Counted from the stretch's first letter, positions 26,662-36,049 are shown. The stretch is DNA of 64,000 bases from Pseudomonas sp. Os17 (GCF_001547895.1 NZ_AP014627.1:1553501-1617500); one strand, 5' to 3'. Notes: generated by a model from the sequence alone, not told the origin. Program-made: numbers and translations.

Positions 26662-27747
26662 ATGGAATTTCTCGAAAAACTAACCAACCTTGCTGCCAAG
26701 GTGCGGCTGCAAGGTGCAGCCATTCAAACTGAAGAGGCCACGAAGAATGCTTTCGTCATGCCCTTTATCAGTACGGTTCTGGGCTATGACGTCTTCGATC
26801 CGATGGAGGTGACCCCGGAGTTCGTCTGTGATGTCGGAACCAAGAAAGGCGAGAAGATCGATTACGCGATCATCAAGGATGGCGAGGTGCAGATGCTCAT
26901 CGAGTGCAAGAAAATCGGTGAACCACTGCACATCAATCATGCTTCTCAGTTGTTTCGCTATTTCCATGTCACCAGTGCGCGTATTTCCATTCTCACCAAC
27001 GGTCAGGTCTACAAGTTCTTCACCGATCTGGACGCGCCGAACAAGATGGATGAGAAACCTTTTCTTGAGCTCGATCTGCTGGACATTGACGAGTACTCCG
27101 TTCCTGAATTGATCAAGTTGACCAAGTCGGCGTTTGACGTCGATTCGGTACTCAGTGCAGCTGGCGAATTGAAGTACGTCAGTCAGATCAAGAAAGTGAT
27201 TGCCTCCCAGATCAGCAAACCTGACGACGACTTTGTGAAGGTTTTTGCTTCTCGGGTATATGAGGGCGTGATCACCCAGAAAGTCAGGGATCAATTCTCT
27301 GAACTGACGCGCAAGGCCATCGGGCAGTTTCTCAATGACCAGATCAATGAGCGACTCAAGTCAGCCATGAGTGGAACTAACCAGACGGTCATCACGACGC
27401 ACTCTGCACCCATCAACGATGGACGTGAGCTGGTGGAGGAGGACGGCCCGGATGAAAAGATTTTCACGACGCTGGAGGAGCTGGAGGGGTATCACATCGT
27501 GCGAGCGGTGGTGCGCTCTGTGGTGGATGCCAAGCGGATTGTCCAACGTGATACCCAGAGCTATTTCGGTATCTTGCTCGACGACAACAATCGCAAGCCC
27601 ATTTGCCGTCTGCATTTCAACCGTGCCCAAAAATACATCGGCATTTTCGACCAGGACAAAGTCGAAACTCGCCATCCGATCAGTTCGGTCGATGAGATCT
27701 ATGAATATTCGGAACATTTGAAGAAGACGGTAGGTTTTTACGACTAG
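26662..27747 (+). CDS. Solitary protein with HsdR N-terminal (PD-(D/E)XK) nuclease domain
   Basis: A 361-residue protein whose first 130 residues match the HsdR N-terminal nuclease domain. D67 lies in KIDYAI, and E81-C-K83 lies in MLIECKK, the D..ExK catalytic set. ASQLFRYFHVTSARISILTNGQVYKFFTD is the usual continuation of this group. No helicase, HsdS or HsdM gene is near, so it is not a working type I system. The second half (about 200-361) is of unknown fold. Base composition is visibly lower in GC than the neighbours, with AT-rich codons, which suggests horizontal acquisition. A 236-base gap precedes it with no gene seen. A defence or phage-related role is possible but unproven. Confidence 0.82.
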   Translation: MEFLEKLTNLAAKVRLQGAAIQTEEATKNAFVMPFISTVLGYDVFDPMEVTPEFVCDVGTKKGEKIDYAIIKDGEVQMLIECKKIGEPLHINHASQLFRYFHVTSARISILTNGQVYKFFTDLDAPNKMDEKPFLELDLLDIDEYSVPELIKLTKSAFDVDSVLSAAGELKYVSQIKKVIASQISKPDDDFVKVFASRVYEGVITQKVRDQFSELTRKAIGQFLNDQINERLKSAMSGTNQTVITTHSAPINDGRELVEEDGPDEKIFTTLEELEGYHIVRAVVRSVVDAKRIVQRDTQSYFGILLDDNNRKPICRLHFNRAQKYIGIFDQDKVETRHPISSVDEIYEYSEHLKKTVGFYD

Positions 27748-27837
27748 GCGATCTGTCTTCTAGAGAAAAACCGGCGGCCTGCCGTGATGAGTGAGCAAGG
27801 CGGTCCAGCGCCTGCTTACACCTCGGTACATGGCTTC

Positions 27838-27859
27838 GCACAATCAAACAGGATTGTGC
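27838..27859. promoter_or_regulatory. Inverted repeat upstream of the GNAT gene
   Basis: GCACAATC-AAACAG-GATTGTGC is a perfect 8-base inverted repeat with a 6-base spacer, about 80 bases before the GNAT start. It could be a repressor operator or a hairpin after the HsdR-N gene. No T-run follows, so a simple terminator is less likely. Confidence 0.4.
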
Positions 27860-27939
27860 TGGAGCTGCCTGGGCTGTGGGCTTAACGTGGCCCGCTGCAG
27901 GCGTCGGATCCGGCGCCGCGAGGCTCAAGGAGGCAGGAC

Positions 27940-28713
27940 ATGGCGCAGGCACCGCGCGTTGCGATCAGCGATCTGTACCATCGGGCAGAGGATTATTTCT
28001 TCCTGTCCATCTCGCAGTTCTATCGCCGCTTTGGCGATGAGGTGAACGCCTATTGCACCGGCGTTGCAGCCAGCAGCCTGAACCTGCTGCTGATGCAGGG
28101 CAGCGAACGCGACAACGCCGAGCCTCTGGCCGAGGGCGTGGCGTTTCTTGAGCGCGCCGGGGTGCCGTTCTGTGTGGTGATGCCCCAGGCCCAGGCGGCG
28201 CGCTACAGCCAGCAGTTGCTCCAGCAGCAACTGGTGGCGGCGGACCAGACCCGGTGCATGGCCCTCGACCTTGCTTCCTACGTCCCGCCCCAGGCCGCGC
28301 CGGCGCTGAGGGATGTGCGCTGCACCGATCGGCACCTGCAGGATTGGGCGCGGCCGGTGGCGAGTGCCTTCGAGTCGGGGGATGCGGCCATCGAGCAGTA
28401 CCTGGCGCGGCATCGGGCGGCGTTGCAGGCCGGGCGGGCCTTGCGGCATTTCAGCCTGTACGTCGATCAGCGTCCGGTGAGCGCCTTGACCCTGTCCCTG
28501 GGGCCGGAGGTGGCGCGGCTGGACGATATCGGCACGCTGCAGGGTTTCCAGGGGCGGGGTTATGCCACGGCGCTGATCCACGCGGTGCTCGGCTTCGCCC
28601 GGAGCCGGGGCGCCAGATGGTGCGTGCTGGAGGCCTCGCTCGACGGTCTGTCGATCTACCGCAAGGCCGGCTTCAATGTCCTGTTCGACTACCGCACTTT
28701 CTGTCAGGCATGA
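27940..28713 (+). CDS. GNAT-family N-acetyltransferase
   Basis: A 257-residue acetyltransferase. The C-terminal half (about 120-255) is the GNAT fold, with the acetyl-CoA loop in IGTLQGFQGRGYATALIHAVLG (Q-G-R-G-Y-A). The helix and strand after it read GARWCVLEASLDGLSIYRKAGF. The N-terminal half is less conserved and may be a second, degenerate GNAT-like domain. AAGGAGG precedes the ATG. The substrate is not predictable. Its last 41 bases overlap the 3' end of the oppositely oriented AraC regulator gene. Confidence 0.85.
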   Translation: MAQAPRVAISDLYHRAEDYFFLSISQFYRRFGDEVNAYCTGVAASSLNLLLMQGSERDNAEPLAEGVAFLERAGVPFCVVMPQAQAARYSQQLLQQQLVAADQTRCMALDLASYVPPQAAPALRDVRCTDRHLQDWARPVASAFESGDAAIEQYLARHRAALQAGRALRHFSLYVDQRPVSALTLSLGPEVARLDDIGTLQGFQGRGYATALIHAVLGFARSRGARWCVLEASLDGLSIYRKAGFNVLFDYRTFCQA

Positions 28714-29491
28714 GCGGGGCCGCGGCGTTCTGCCGGAACTGCCGCGGGCTGAGCCCGGTGAGGGCCTTGAATTGCCGGCTGAAGGCGCTGTGGTCGGTGT
28801 AGCCGCATTGCAGGGCCACTTCGGTGATGGGCTCCTGGGTCAGCAGCAATTGTGAGGCGTGTTCCAGGCGCACCTTGTGGATCATCTGCCGCGGCGTGAG
28901 GTGGAAGATGCGCTTGCAGTAGCGCTCCAGCTGGGCCGTGGACAGCCTGGCGATGCGGGTCAGGTCCTGCAGGCGGATGGCTTCGCTGTAGTGCTCGCGG
29001 ATATGCCGGTCCACCGCCGCCAGGCGTTCATAGGCCGGATGGGTGTCATGGGCCGCCTGCAGGTCCAGGGAGATGCCGGCCATGCCGATGATCCGGGCGT
29101 CGCGACCATAGAGCGGCAGCTTGTGGGTCAGGCACCAGCCCGGTTCGCGGCTGCCGTACAGGTGCAATTCCAGTTGGCCCTTGATGGTCACGCCCTGGTG
29201 CAGCACGCGCTGGTCCTGCTCGGTGTAGACCGGGCCGAGCACCGCGGGAAAGACCTCGGCGGAGGTCTTGCCCAGCAGGGGGCGGATGCTCTTGAAGCCG
29301 CAGCGCTGGGCCAGGGTCAGGTTGGCGATCAGGTAGCGGGCCTGCAGATCCTTGATGAAGAACACCGCACTGGGGATGCAGTCCAGCAGCGGAGCGAGGG
29401 GCGCCATGTTGGCCAGCAGGCTGTCGATGTCCCCGGGGGATTGGGCGGCGATGGCCCTGGGCAAATGGTGGAGCTGTGCGCTATCGATCAT
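28673..29491 (-). CDS. lhpR: PAS/AraC-family regulator of the hydroxyproline locus
   Basis: A 272-residue activator. Residues about 35-150 form a PAS-like sensor (CIPSAVFFIKDLQARYLIAN). Residues about 170-260 form the paired HTH of AraC proteins (IREHYSEAIRLQDLTRIARL, then QCGYTDHSAFSRQFKALTGLSPRQFR). It lies directly after lhpE on the same strand, 104 bases away, and probably controls the divergent lhp promoter at 33.1-33.4 kb. P. aeruginosa LhpR is also AraC-type, so the symbol is given by position and family. The 3' end overlaps the convergent GNAT gene by 41 bases. Confidence 0.82.
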   Translation of the reverse strand: MIDSAQLHHLPRAIAAQSPGDIDSLLANMAPLAPLLDCIPSAVFFIKDLQARYLIANLTLAQRCGFKSIRPLLGKTSAEVFPAVLGPVYTEQDQRVLHQGVTIKGQLELHLYGSREPGWCLTHKLPLYGRDARIIGMAGISLDLQAAHDTHPAYERLAAVDRHIREHYSEAIRLQDLTRIARLSTAQLERYCKRIFHLTPRQMIHKVRLEHASQLLLTQEPITEVALQCGYTDHSAFSRQFKALTGLSPRQFRQNAAAPLMPDRKCGSRTGH

Positions 29492-29595
29492 CGTCGGCCT
29501 CTCTCTGGGGGGGCTTGGGGGATGGATCTGTGTCGCTGAAGCCAGGGCCGGCAAAGGGCCGGGGGCTACGTGCCGACCCGGGCCGGTGCCGGTTT

Positions 29596-30855
29596 TTAGT
29601 CTGCCGCGTCCGGCGGGCGGGCGTCGAGCATCAGGGTGGCGACCCGGGCCGGCACCAGGGGCGAACGCGGCGCCACCTCGGGCCAGTCGAACAGGCGCCG
29701 GGCGGCGCTGGCGCAGACCCGGCCCTGGCAGGCGCCCATGCCGCACCGGCTGTGCAGCTTGGCGCTGCTCCAGTCCGCCGCCCCGGCCACGGCCGCATAG
29801 GGCACATCTTCGCACCGGCAGAGCAGGGTATCGGGGCGGGCCAGTTGCAGGATCTGCGGTTGCAGTTCGAAGTGCCGTTGCAGCCGTGCGGCAAAGTCCT
29901 GCCAGTGCCGGCGGCGGTCGATCAGCGTGGCGGCCCGGGCACGCTGGCCGCTGGCCACGCAGCCGGCAATCTCGCCTTCGATCAAGGCCAGTTCGCTGCC
30001 ACCGATGCCGGTGCATTCACCGGCGGCCAGGACCTGGGGCAGGCTGCTGCGTTGTTGCGGGTCGACGGCGATGGCCCCCTGCTCCAGGCGACAGCCCAGG
30101 TGGCTGGCCAGTCGGGTGTTGGGCACCAGGCCGAAGCCGCAGGCCAGGTAGTCGCAGGGCAGTTCACTGAGGTGCCGGCCCTGGCGGATGCGTACCCGTT
30201 GCAGGTGCTGGTCGCCCAGGGCCTCCACCACGTGGGCGTTGCAGCGGTAGGCCGGGGTGAGCAGTTGCATGGCCTGGATCAGCTTGGTCGGCCAGCGCCA
30301 CAGTTGGCTGGCGAACCCCAGCACCGCCGCGGCGGGCGCCTGTTCCAGCACCCGCAGCACCCGCGCCCCGGCCTGGCGTGCGGTGGCGGCGGTGGCCAGC
30401 AGCAAGGGGCCGCTGCCGGCGATCACCAGGGTTTTTCCCTGCAGGGGCAGGCCGTTTTTCACAAGGGCCTGCAGACCTCCGGCGCCGGTGACCCCGGGCA
30501 GGGTCCAGCCGGGAAAGGGCAGCAGCAGTTCCTGGGCGCCGCAGCACAGGATCAGTTGTTCGAAGTCCAGCTGCCAGGCCTGGCGGGCATCCTCCAGCAG
30601 CAGGCTGTGGGAGCTCAGGGCGGCGATCACGCGGGTGGCGCCGAGGTACCGCACCGCCGGGTGCTGCACAACCTTGAAGCGTTCGTCCGCGGCCGGCGGC
30701 GTCGGACCCTGGCGCCAGATCTGGCCGCCGGGGCGCGGGTTGTCGTCGATGAGCACGATCGAGCGGGCGCTGTGGCTGGCGGCCCGGGCCGCGGCCAGCC
30801 CTGCCGGGCCGCTGCCGACAATCAGTATCTGGCAGCGCAGGCGCCGGGGGTTCAT
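29596..30855 (-). CDS. lhpE: D-hydroxyproline dehydrogenase, large FAD/NAD(P)-fold subunit
   Basis: A 419-residue pyridine-nucleotide-disulfide-type flavoprotein of the HcnB/OoxA group. The first dinucleotide fold is ILIVGSGPAGLAAARAA at 11-27, followed by DNPRPGGQIWRQ. The second is LVIAGSGPLLLATAATA. The C-terminal part has LLCRCEDVPY and CGMGACQGRVC, the four-cysteine BFD-like [2Fe-2S] motif. It forms a heteromeric dehydrogenase with the adjacent 2Fe-2S protein and the DadA-like subunit, oxidising cis-4-hydroxy-D-proline to pyrroline-4-hydroxy-2-carboxylate. ATG 30855 overlaps the preceding gene by 4 bases, so subunits are made together. The lhpE letter is from memory of P. aeruginosa naming. 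Confidence 0.87.
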   Translation of the reverse strand: MNPRRLRCQILIVGSGPAGLAAARAASHSARSIVLIDDNPRPGGQIWRQGPTPPAADERFKVVQHPAVRYLGATRVIAALSSHSLLLEDARQAWQLDFEQLILCCGAQELLLPFPGWTLPGVTGAGGLQALVKNGLPLQGKTLVIAGSGPLLLATAATARQAGARVLRVLEQAPAAAVLGFASQLWRWPTKLIQAMQLLTPAYRCNAHVVEALGDQHLQRVRIRQGRHLSELPCDYLACGFGLVPNTRLASHLGCRLEQGAIAVDPQQRSSLPQVLAAGECTGIGGSELALIEGEIAGCVASGQRARAATLIDRRRHWQDFAARLQRHFELQPQILQLARPDTLLCRCEDVPYAAVAGAADWSSAKLHSRCGMGACQGRVCASAARRLFDWPEVAPRSPLVPARVATLMLDARPPDAAD

Positions 30856-31085
30856 TGGCTGCGCTCCACCTGCATGCCGTCCTGGCACAGGATCTGGCAG
30901 GCCAGTTGGCGCAGGCCGTCGATGCTCATCCGGCATTCCTGGCAGATGCCCATGCCGCAGAACGGCGCCCGTGGCCCGCCGTTGCAGGCGGTGCGGGTCC
31001 GCGGGTCGCCGCTGGCGGCCACGGCGGCGGCGACCGTGAGGCCGGGGCGCACGGCCAGTGCCTGTCGATCCAGGTAGATGATCAT
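30852..31085 (-). CDS. lhpF: D-hydroxyproline dehydrogenase, small [2Fe-2S] subunit
   Basis: A 77-residue ferredoxin-like protein of the HcnA type. The cysteines lie in TACNGGPRAPFCGMGICQECRM (described as C, then C-x4-C-x2-C) with a final LACQ. The fold resembles the N-terminal domain of sarcosine oxidase alpha subunit. It passes electrons between the two flavoprotein subunits. It overlaps both flanking genes by 4 bases. ATG 31085 is chosen over an upstream methionine because [17 protein letters not shown] is the first strand of the fold. Confidence 0.88.
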   Translation of the reverse strand: MIIYLDRQALAVRPGLTVAAAVAASGDPRTRTACNGGPRAPFCGMGICQECRMSIDGLRQLACQILCQDGMQVERSQ

Positions 31086-32203
31086 GGGGACTCTCCAGTC
31101 AGGGGGGCGAAGCGCCCGGGCAGATAAGGTCGCGGATCGAGCGCCGGGCATTCGCCGAACATCTGCTGCACCAGCAGCCGTGCGCTGCCGGGGGCGGTGG
31201 TCACCCCCAGCCCTTCATGGCCGACCGCCAGCCACAGCCCCGGCTGTTGCGGGTGTTCGCCGAGGATCGGCAGGCCGTCGGGCGTGGCGGCGCGAAAGCC
31301 GGTCCAGGCGCGGATGCCGTTGAGCTGCGCCAGTGCCGGCAGGTACTCCACCGCGCGCCGCAGCATCGGTGCCAGCACCTGGGGCTCGACCTCGGGCTCC
31401 AGGGTGTCGAACTGCCGGGACGAGCCGATCAGCAGTTGCCCGGTGGGGCGTGGCTGGACATTGAACGCCACCGAGGTGCCGTTGCTGGCGTGGGCGCTGG
31501 CGGCATAGCCCAGCTCCACCAATTGATGCCCCACCTGCTGCGGGTAGCGGTCGGTGATCAGCAGGTGGCCCTTCTTCGGTCGCAAGGGCAGTTCCGCCAG
31601 CAGCTCCCGGGCGCCGTAGCCGTTGGCCAGCAGCACCTGGGGCGCCTGCAGCACCCGGCCATCGTCGAGTTCCAGCCGGTTGCCGGCGACGCTGCGGACC
31701 CGGGCACGCAGACAGCGGATCAGCGGCTGGCTGTCGAGCAGCCAGCGGGCGGTGGCCGGGGCGTAGAGGATGCCGTCGCCGGGGACTTGCAGGGCACCGC
31801 CCAGGCCCTGGCGCAGCATCGGTTCCAGGGCCGCCAGTGCCGGGCCATCGAGCAGTTGGCTGGTGACACCCTGTGCGGCCAGGGTCTGCTGCTTGGTCCG
31901 GGCCAGGTCCATTTCCGCGCGGTCGGCGGCCAGCCACAGGGTGCCGCAATTGCGGTAGGCGCAGGCCTCGGGCAGATGGGCACGCAACTGGCGCCAGAGG
32001 CCGATGGAGTAGTGACTCAGGGCCAGCTCCGCAGGGTTGTCGTCCATGGCCACCAGATGCCCCATGCCGGCTGCGGTGGCGCCGCCACGGGCGTCGTCCA
32101 GTACCTGCACCCGCAGACCGCGGCCGGCCAGTTCGTGGGCGCAGGCGGCGCCGATGATGCCGGCGCCGACCACGATCACATCGGCCTCGGCCTGCACCTT
32201 CAC
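31082..32203 (-). CDS. lhpB: D-hydroxyproline dehydrogenase, DadA-like FAD subunit
   Basis: A 373-residue FAD-dependent amine/D-amino-acid oxidoreductase (DAO family, HcnC-like). [21 protein letters not shown] at about residues 9-29 binds [27 protein letters not shown] and [21 protein letters not shown] at the C-terminus complete the flavin site. It carries the substrate-oxidising site for cis-4-hydroxy-D-proline in the three-subunit enzyme. Overlaps of 4 bases on both sides show tight coupling with lhpA and lhpF. Confidence 0.9.
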   Translation of the reverse strand: MKVQAEADVIVVGAGIIGAACAHELAGRGLRVQVLDDARGGATAAGMGHLVAMDDNPAELALSHYSIGLWRQLRAHLPEACAYRNCGTLWLAADRAEMDLARTKQQTLAAQGVTSQLLDGPALAALEPMLRQGLGGALQVPGDGILYAPATARWLLDSQPLIRCLRARVRSVAGNRLELDDGRVLQAPQVLLANGYGARELLAELPLRPKKGHLLITDRYPQQVGHQLVELGYAASAHASNGTSVAFNVQPRPTGQLLIGSSRQFDTLEPEVEPQVLAPMLRRAVEYLPALAQLNGIRAWTGFRAATPDGLPILGEHPQQPGLWLAVGHEGLGVTTAPGSARLLVQQMFGECPALDPRPYLPGRFAPLTGESP

Positions 32204-33132
32204 GAGCCGATGCCCCAGGCGAACGGGTCGCTGTCGTCCAGCAGCAGGGTGGCTTCGGCGCTGATATGGGCACTGCCGCGCAGGGTGGGAATGATCCGGT
32301 CGCCGACCACTTCGTAGTGGGCGCTGAACTGGCTGCCGATGACGCTGGCCTGACGCCAGGTCTGGCCCGGGGCGAGCTTGCCGTCCGCGGCCAGGCAGGC
32401 CAGCTTGGCACTGGTGCCGGTGCCGCAGGGAGAGCGGTCGTAGGCCTTGCCCGGACAGAGTACGAAGTTGCGGCTGTCGGCTTGCGGGTCATCGGCGAAC
32501 AGTTCGATGTGGTCGATGATCCCGCCCCCGGCGCCGGTAATTCCGGCGGCTTCCAGGGCCGTGCGCACGCTCCAGGTGTAATGGGTCAGGGCTTCGACAT
32601 TGTCCAGGGCCAGGCGCTGGCCATGATCGCTGATCAGGAAGAACCAGTTGCCGCCCCAGGCAATGTCGCCGTGCAGCGTGCCGTGCCCCGGCACCTGCAG
32701 CGCCACCTGCCTGCGGTAGCGATAGGCGGGCACATTGCGCACGCTCACCGACAGGTCGTCATGCAGGGTGGCCTGCACCGTGCCCACCGGGGTTTCGATG
32801 CGGTGCACGCCGCAGTCGATGCGCCCCAGGTGGTACAGCGAGCGCACCAGGCCGATGGTGCCGTGGCCGCACATGCCCAGGTAGCCGCTGTTGTTGAAGA
32901 AGATCACGCCGGCGCAGGCATCGCTGGCCTGGGGCGCGCAGAGCAGGGCGCCCACCAGCACGTCGCTGCCCCGGGGTTCGAGGACGCAGGCGCGGCGCCA
33001 TTGATCGTGGTCGCTGCTCAGGGTTTGCAGGCGCTCGGCCATGGAGCCCCGGCCCAGGTCGGGAAAGCCGTCGATGACCAGACGGGTGGGTTCACCCCCG
33101 GTGTGGGAGTCGATCACGGTTATTTTTTTCAT
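32200..33132 (-). CDS. lhpA: 4-hydroxyproline 2-epimerase
   Basis: A 310-residue proline racemase-fold enzyme that converts trans-4-hydroxy-L-proline to cis-4-hydroxy-D-proline. The two catalytic cysteines are C88 ([13 protein letters not shown]) and C236 ([14 protein letters not shown]). Having both cysteines separates it from the trans-3-hydroxyproline dehydratases, which have Thr or Ser at the second or first site. HIEL and [11 protein letters not shown] are also family-typical. It is the first gene of the leftward lhpABFE operon and the first pathway step. Confidence 0.95.
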   Translation of the reverse strand: MKKITVIDSHTGGEPTRLVIDGFPDLGRGSMAERLQTLSSDHDQWRRACVLEPRGSDVLVGALLCAPQASDACAGVIFFNNSGYLGMCGHGTIGLVRSLYHLGRIDCGVHRIETPVGTVQATLHDDLSVSVRNVPAYRYRRQVALQVPGHGTLHGDIAWGGNWFFLISDHGQRLALDNVEALTHYTWSVRTALEAAGITGAGGGIIDHIELFADDPQADSRNFVLCPGKAYDRSPCGTGTSAKLACLAADGKLAPGQTWRQASVIGSQFSAHYEVVGDRIIPTLRGSAHISAEATLLLDDSDPFAWGIGS

Positions 33133-33210
33133 GGCGGCACCTGCGGGGAAAGAGCTACAGAGTGGCCCTGGCGAGGGGGCTGCCGCTTGTGGGTTTTCCC
33201 TGGCGCGGAT

Positions 33211-33292
33211 GACGAAATCGGCACAGTCGCCGGTGCGTACCCGGGCTCGGGGAGGTACGGCGCAGGCGATCGCTGAATGTGCCGATTTCGTC
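33211..33292. promoter_or_regulatory. Large inverted repeat in the divergent lhp promoter
   Basis: GACGAAATCGGCACA at 33211-33225 and its exact reverse complement at 33278-33292 flank a second, weaker inverted pair (GTACC at 33237-33241, GGTAC at 33254-33258). The whole 82-base element is centred in the 265-base gap between lhpA and lhpC. Two identical binding sites facing the two promoters would suit a shared activator such as the PAS/AraC regulator at 28.7 kb. Binding is inferred. Confidence 0.7.
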
Positions 33293-33397
33293 TCCTGCGG
33301 GGGTGAAAAGCTTCAAGCTGCAAGGGGGATAAAAGGCGACTCTGGATAGCGTCTCCAACGCCAGTCGGCCCGGCCGACCTCAAACAAGGACAAGACC

Positions 33398-34318
33398 ATG
33401 AGCCGTAAAGCCATCCAGTGGAGCGGTGTATTCCCCGCCGTGACCACTCAGTTCAAAGCCGATTTCTCCCTCGATCTGCAGGCCACTCACCAGGTCATGC
33501 GCAAGCTGGTGGACGATGGCGTGTCCGGCCTGGTGGTGTGCGGTACCGTGGGGGAAAACACCTCCCTGAGTACCGCCGAGAAACTCGCGGTGATCGAAGT
33601 CGCCAAGGACGCCGCCGCCGGCCGGGTGCCGGTGATTGCCGGGGTGGCCGAGTTCACCACTGACTTTGCCCGCAACACCGTGCGCGAGGCCGCCAGGGCC
33701 GGGGCCGATGGGGTGATGGTGATGCCGGCGCTGGTGTACTCGGCCAAGCCCCATGAAACCGCGGCGCATTTTCGTGCCGTGGCCACCGGCACCGATTTGC
33801 CGGTGATGGTTTACAACAACCCGCCGATCTACAAGAACGACGTCACCCCCGAGGTGCTGATCGCCCTGCAGGACTGCGAGAACATCGTCTGCTTCAAGGA
33901 TTCCTCCGGTGACACCCGGCGCTTCATCGACCTGCGCAACGCGGTCGGCGATCGTTTCGTGCTGTTTGCCGGGCTCGATGACGTGGTGGTGGAAAGCGTC
34001 GCGGTGGGCGCCGAGGGCTGGGTCTCGGGCATGTCGGTGGCCTTCCCCCGGGAAGGCGAGACGCTGTTCCGCCTGGCCAGGGACAAACGCTTCGAGGAGG
34101 CCCTGGCCCTGTATCGCTGGTTCATGCCGCTGCTGCACCTGGACGCCCGGCCGGATCTGGTGCAGTGCATCAAGCTCTGCGAAGAGCTGGTGGGCCGCGG
34201 TTCGTCCATTACTCGGCCGCCACGTCTGGCGCTGCAAGGGGAAACCCTGGCCGAAGTCAAAGCCATAGTCGCCAAGGCCCTGGCCACGCGGCCGCGCCTG
34301 CCGGACGTCGGCCTGTAA
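33398..34318 (+). CDS. lhpC: 1-pyrroline-4-hydroxy-2-carboxylate deaminase (DapA superfamily)
   Basis: A 306-residue class I aldolase-fold enzyme. The Schiff-base lysine is K167 (IVCFKDSSGD) and the tyrosine is Y139 (VMVYNNPPIYKNDVT). The carboxylate loop is CGTVGENTSLS. It deaminates and dehydrates pyrroline-4-hydroxy-2-carboxylate to 2-oxoglutarate semialdehyde. Its place at the head of the rightward lhp operon, opposite the epimerase, supports this over a lysine-biosynthetic role. CAAGGAC precedes ATG 33398. Confidence 0.92.
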   Translation: MSRKAIQWSGVFPAVTTQFKADFSLDLQATHQVMRKLVDDGVSGLVVCGTVGENTSLSTAEKLAVIEVAKDAAAGRVPVIAGVAEFTTDFARNTVREAARAGADGVMVMPALVYSAKPHETAAHFRAVATGTDLPVMVYNNPPIYKNDVTPEVLIALQDCENIVCFKDSSGDTRRFIDLRNAVGDRFVLFAGLDDVVVESVAVGAEGWVSGMSVAFPREGETLFRLARDKRFEEALALYRWFMPLLHLDARPDLVQCIKLCEELVGRGSSITRPPRLALQGETLAEVKAIVAKALATRPRLPDVGL

Positions 34319-34327
34319 TCCCTTGCC

Positions 34328-34379
34328 GGGCGCCCCGGGCGGGGCGCCCGCTTGCGCAACAGCGCATGTGCTGCAAGCG
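34328..34379 (+). other. Two adjacent hairpins in the lhpC-permease gap
   Basis: GGGCGCCCC at 34328-34336 pairs with GGGGCGCCC at 34341-34349 across a 4-base loop. CGCTTGC at 34349-34355 pairs with GCAAGCG at 34373-34379. Neither is followed by a T-run. They may protect the lhpC message or lower expression of the permease. Confidence 0.5.
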
Positions 34380-34445
34380 TCGGGCGGCCCCGCCGACGTG
34401 ACATTCGACCTGCCTATTCCAATAACCCCAAAAAGGCGCAGCCCC

Positions 34446-36017
34446 ATGTCAGGCAAAGGCAAATTCAAGAAGCAACTTTCTCTGGTGGACCTGACCTTTA
34501 TCGGTCTGGGTGCGATCTTCGGTTCTGGCTGGCTGTTCGCCGCCAGCCACGTTTCGGCGATTGCCGGGCCGGCCGGGATCTTTTCCTGGCTGCTGGGTGG
34601 CTTCGCCGTGCTGCTGTTGGGCATCGTCTACTGCGAGCTGGGGGCGGCCCTGCCCCGGGCCGGTGGCGTGGTGCGCTACCCGGTGTTCTCCCACGGCCCG
34701 CTGCTGGGCTACCTGATGGGCTTCATCACCCTGATCGCCTTTTCCAGCCTGGTGGCCATCGAAGTGGTGGCGGCCCGGCAATATGCGGCGGCCTGGTTCC
34801 CGCTATTGACCCACGAAGGTTCCAGCAACCCGACGATCATCGGCTGGCTGCTGCAGTTCGCCCTGTTGTGCCTGTTCTTCTGGCTCAACTACTCCAGCGT
34901 CAAGACCTTCGCCAAGTCCAACAACTTCATCAGCCTGTTCAAGTTCATCGTGCCCTTGCTGGTGATCGTGGTGCTGTTCACCTTCTTCAAGCCCGACAAC
35001 TTCCACATCCAGGGCTTTGCGCCGTTCGGCCTGTCGGGGATCGAGATGGCGGTATCGGCCGGGGGCATCATCTTTGCCTACCTGGGGCTGACGCCGATCA
35101 TTTCCGTGGCCAGCGAAGTGCGCAATCCGCAGCGCACCATTCCCATCGCGCTGATTCTCTCGGTGCTGCTCTCGACCCTGATCTACGGCCTGCTGCAGTT
35201 GGCCTTCCTGGGCAGCATTCCCACGGAGATGCTGGCCAACGGCTGGAGCGGCATCAGCAAGGAATTTTCCCTGCCGTACCGCGACATCGCCCTGACCCTC
35301 GGGGTCGGCTGGCTGGCCTACCTGGTGGTGGCCGATGCGGTGATCTCCCCCAGCGGCTGCGGCAACATCTACATGAACGCCACGCCGCGGGTGGTCTATG
35401 GCTGGGCTCGCACCGGGACCTTCTTCAAGGTCTTCACCCGCATCGATGAGCAGTCCGGCATCCCGCGCCCGGCGCTGTGGCTGACCTTCGGCCTGTCGGT
35501 GTTCTGGACCCTGCCGTTTCCCTCGTGGGAGGCGCTGATCAACGTGGTCTCGGCGGCCCTGGTGCTCAGCTACGCCGTGGCGCCGGTCAGTGTCGCGGCC
35601 TTGCGCAAGAGCGCGCCGGAGCTGGCGCGGCCGTTCCGGGTGCGCGGTTTTGCCTTGCTCGGCCCGGTGTCCTTCGTGATTGCGGCGCTGATCGTCTACT
35701 GGTCCGGCTGGAGCACGGTGTCCTGGCTGCTGGGACTGCAGATCCTGATGTTCGTGATCTACCTGCTGTGCAGGCGCCTGGTGCCGACCGACCACCTGAG
35801 CATCGGCGAGCAGGTGCGCTCGTCGCTGTGGCTGATCGCCTTCTATGCCCTGACCATGGTCATTTCCTACCTGGGCAGCTTCGGCGGCATCGGCGTCCTG
35901 GCTCACCCTTTCGACACCCTGACCGTGACCCTCATGGCCCTGTGCATCTACACCTGGGGCGCCAACACCGGGGTGCCCGGCGCCAAGCTGGTGCTGGATG
36001 GCGATGAGGTGGAGTGA
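34446..36017 (+). CDS. APC-superfamily amino-acid permease of the lhp locus
   Basis: A 523-residue inner-membrane transporter with about 12-13 helices. The N-terminus [23 protein letters not shown] is the APC TM1 motif (G-x-I-x-G-x-G). [23 protein letters not shown] lies between TM2 and TM3, and [17 protein letters not shown] is the mid-protein APC signature. I start at ATG 34446, since the upstream in-frame stretch overlaps the hairpins. Context makes hydroxyproline (or proline) the likely substrate. The next gene begins at once, possibly with a 4-base overlap. Confidence 0.9.
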   Translation: MSGKGKFKKQLSLVDLTFIGLGAIFGSGWLFAASHVSAIAGPAGIFSWLLGGFAVLLLGIVYCELGAALPRAGGVVRYPVFSHGPLLGYLMGFITLIAFSSLVAIEVVAARQYAAAWFPLLTHEGSSNPTIIGWLLQFALLCLFFWLNYSSVKTFAKSNNFISLFKFIVPLLVIVVLFTFFKPDNFHIQGFAPFGLSGIEMAVSAGGIIFAYLGLTPIISVASEVRNPQRTIPIALILSVLLSTLIYGLLQLAFLGSIPTEMLANGWSGISKEFSLPYRDIALTLGVGWLAYLVVADAVISPSGCGNIYMNATPRVVYGWARTGTFFKVFTRIDEQSGIPRPALWLTFGLSVFWTLPFPSWEALINVVSAALVLSYAVAPVSVAALRKSAPELARPFRVRGFALLGPVSFVIAALIVYWSGWSTVSWLLGLQILMFVIYLLCRRLVPTDHLSIGEQVRSSLWLIAFYALTMVISYLGSFGGIGVLAHPFDTLTVTLMALCIYTWGANTGVPGAKLVLDGDEVE

Positions 36018-36049
36018 GCGTGCGCATTTTCCAACAGACGGGGCAAGCC

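Noticed and set aside
26662..27747. Complete type I restriction system
   Set aside because: No HsdM, HsdS or helicase domain is present in or near the gene.
32200..33132. Trans-3-hydroxy-L-proline dehydratase or plain proline racemase
   Set aside because: Both catalytic cysteines (C88, C236) are present and the operon encodes the full 4-hydroxyproline pathway.
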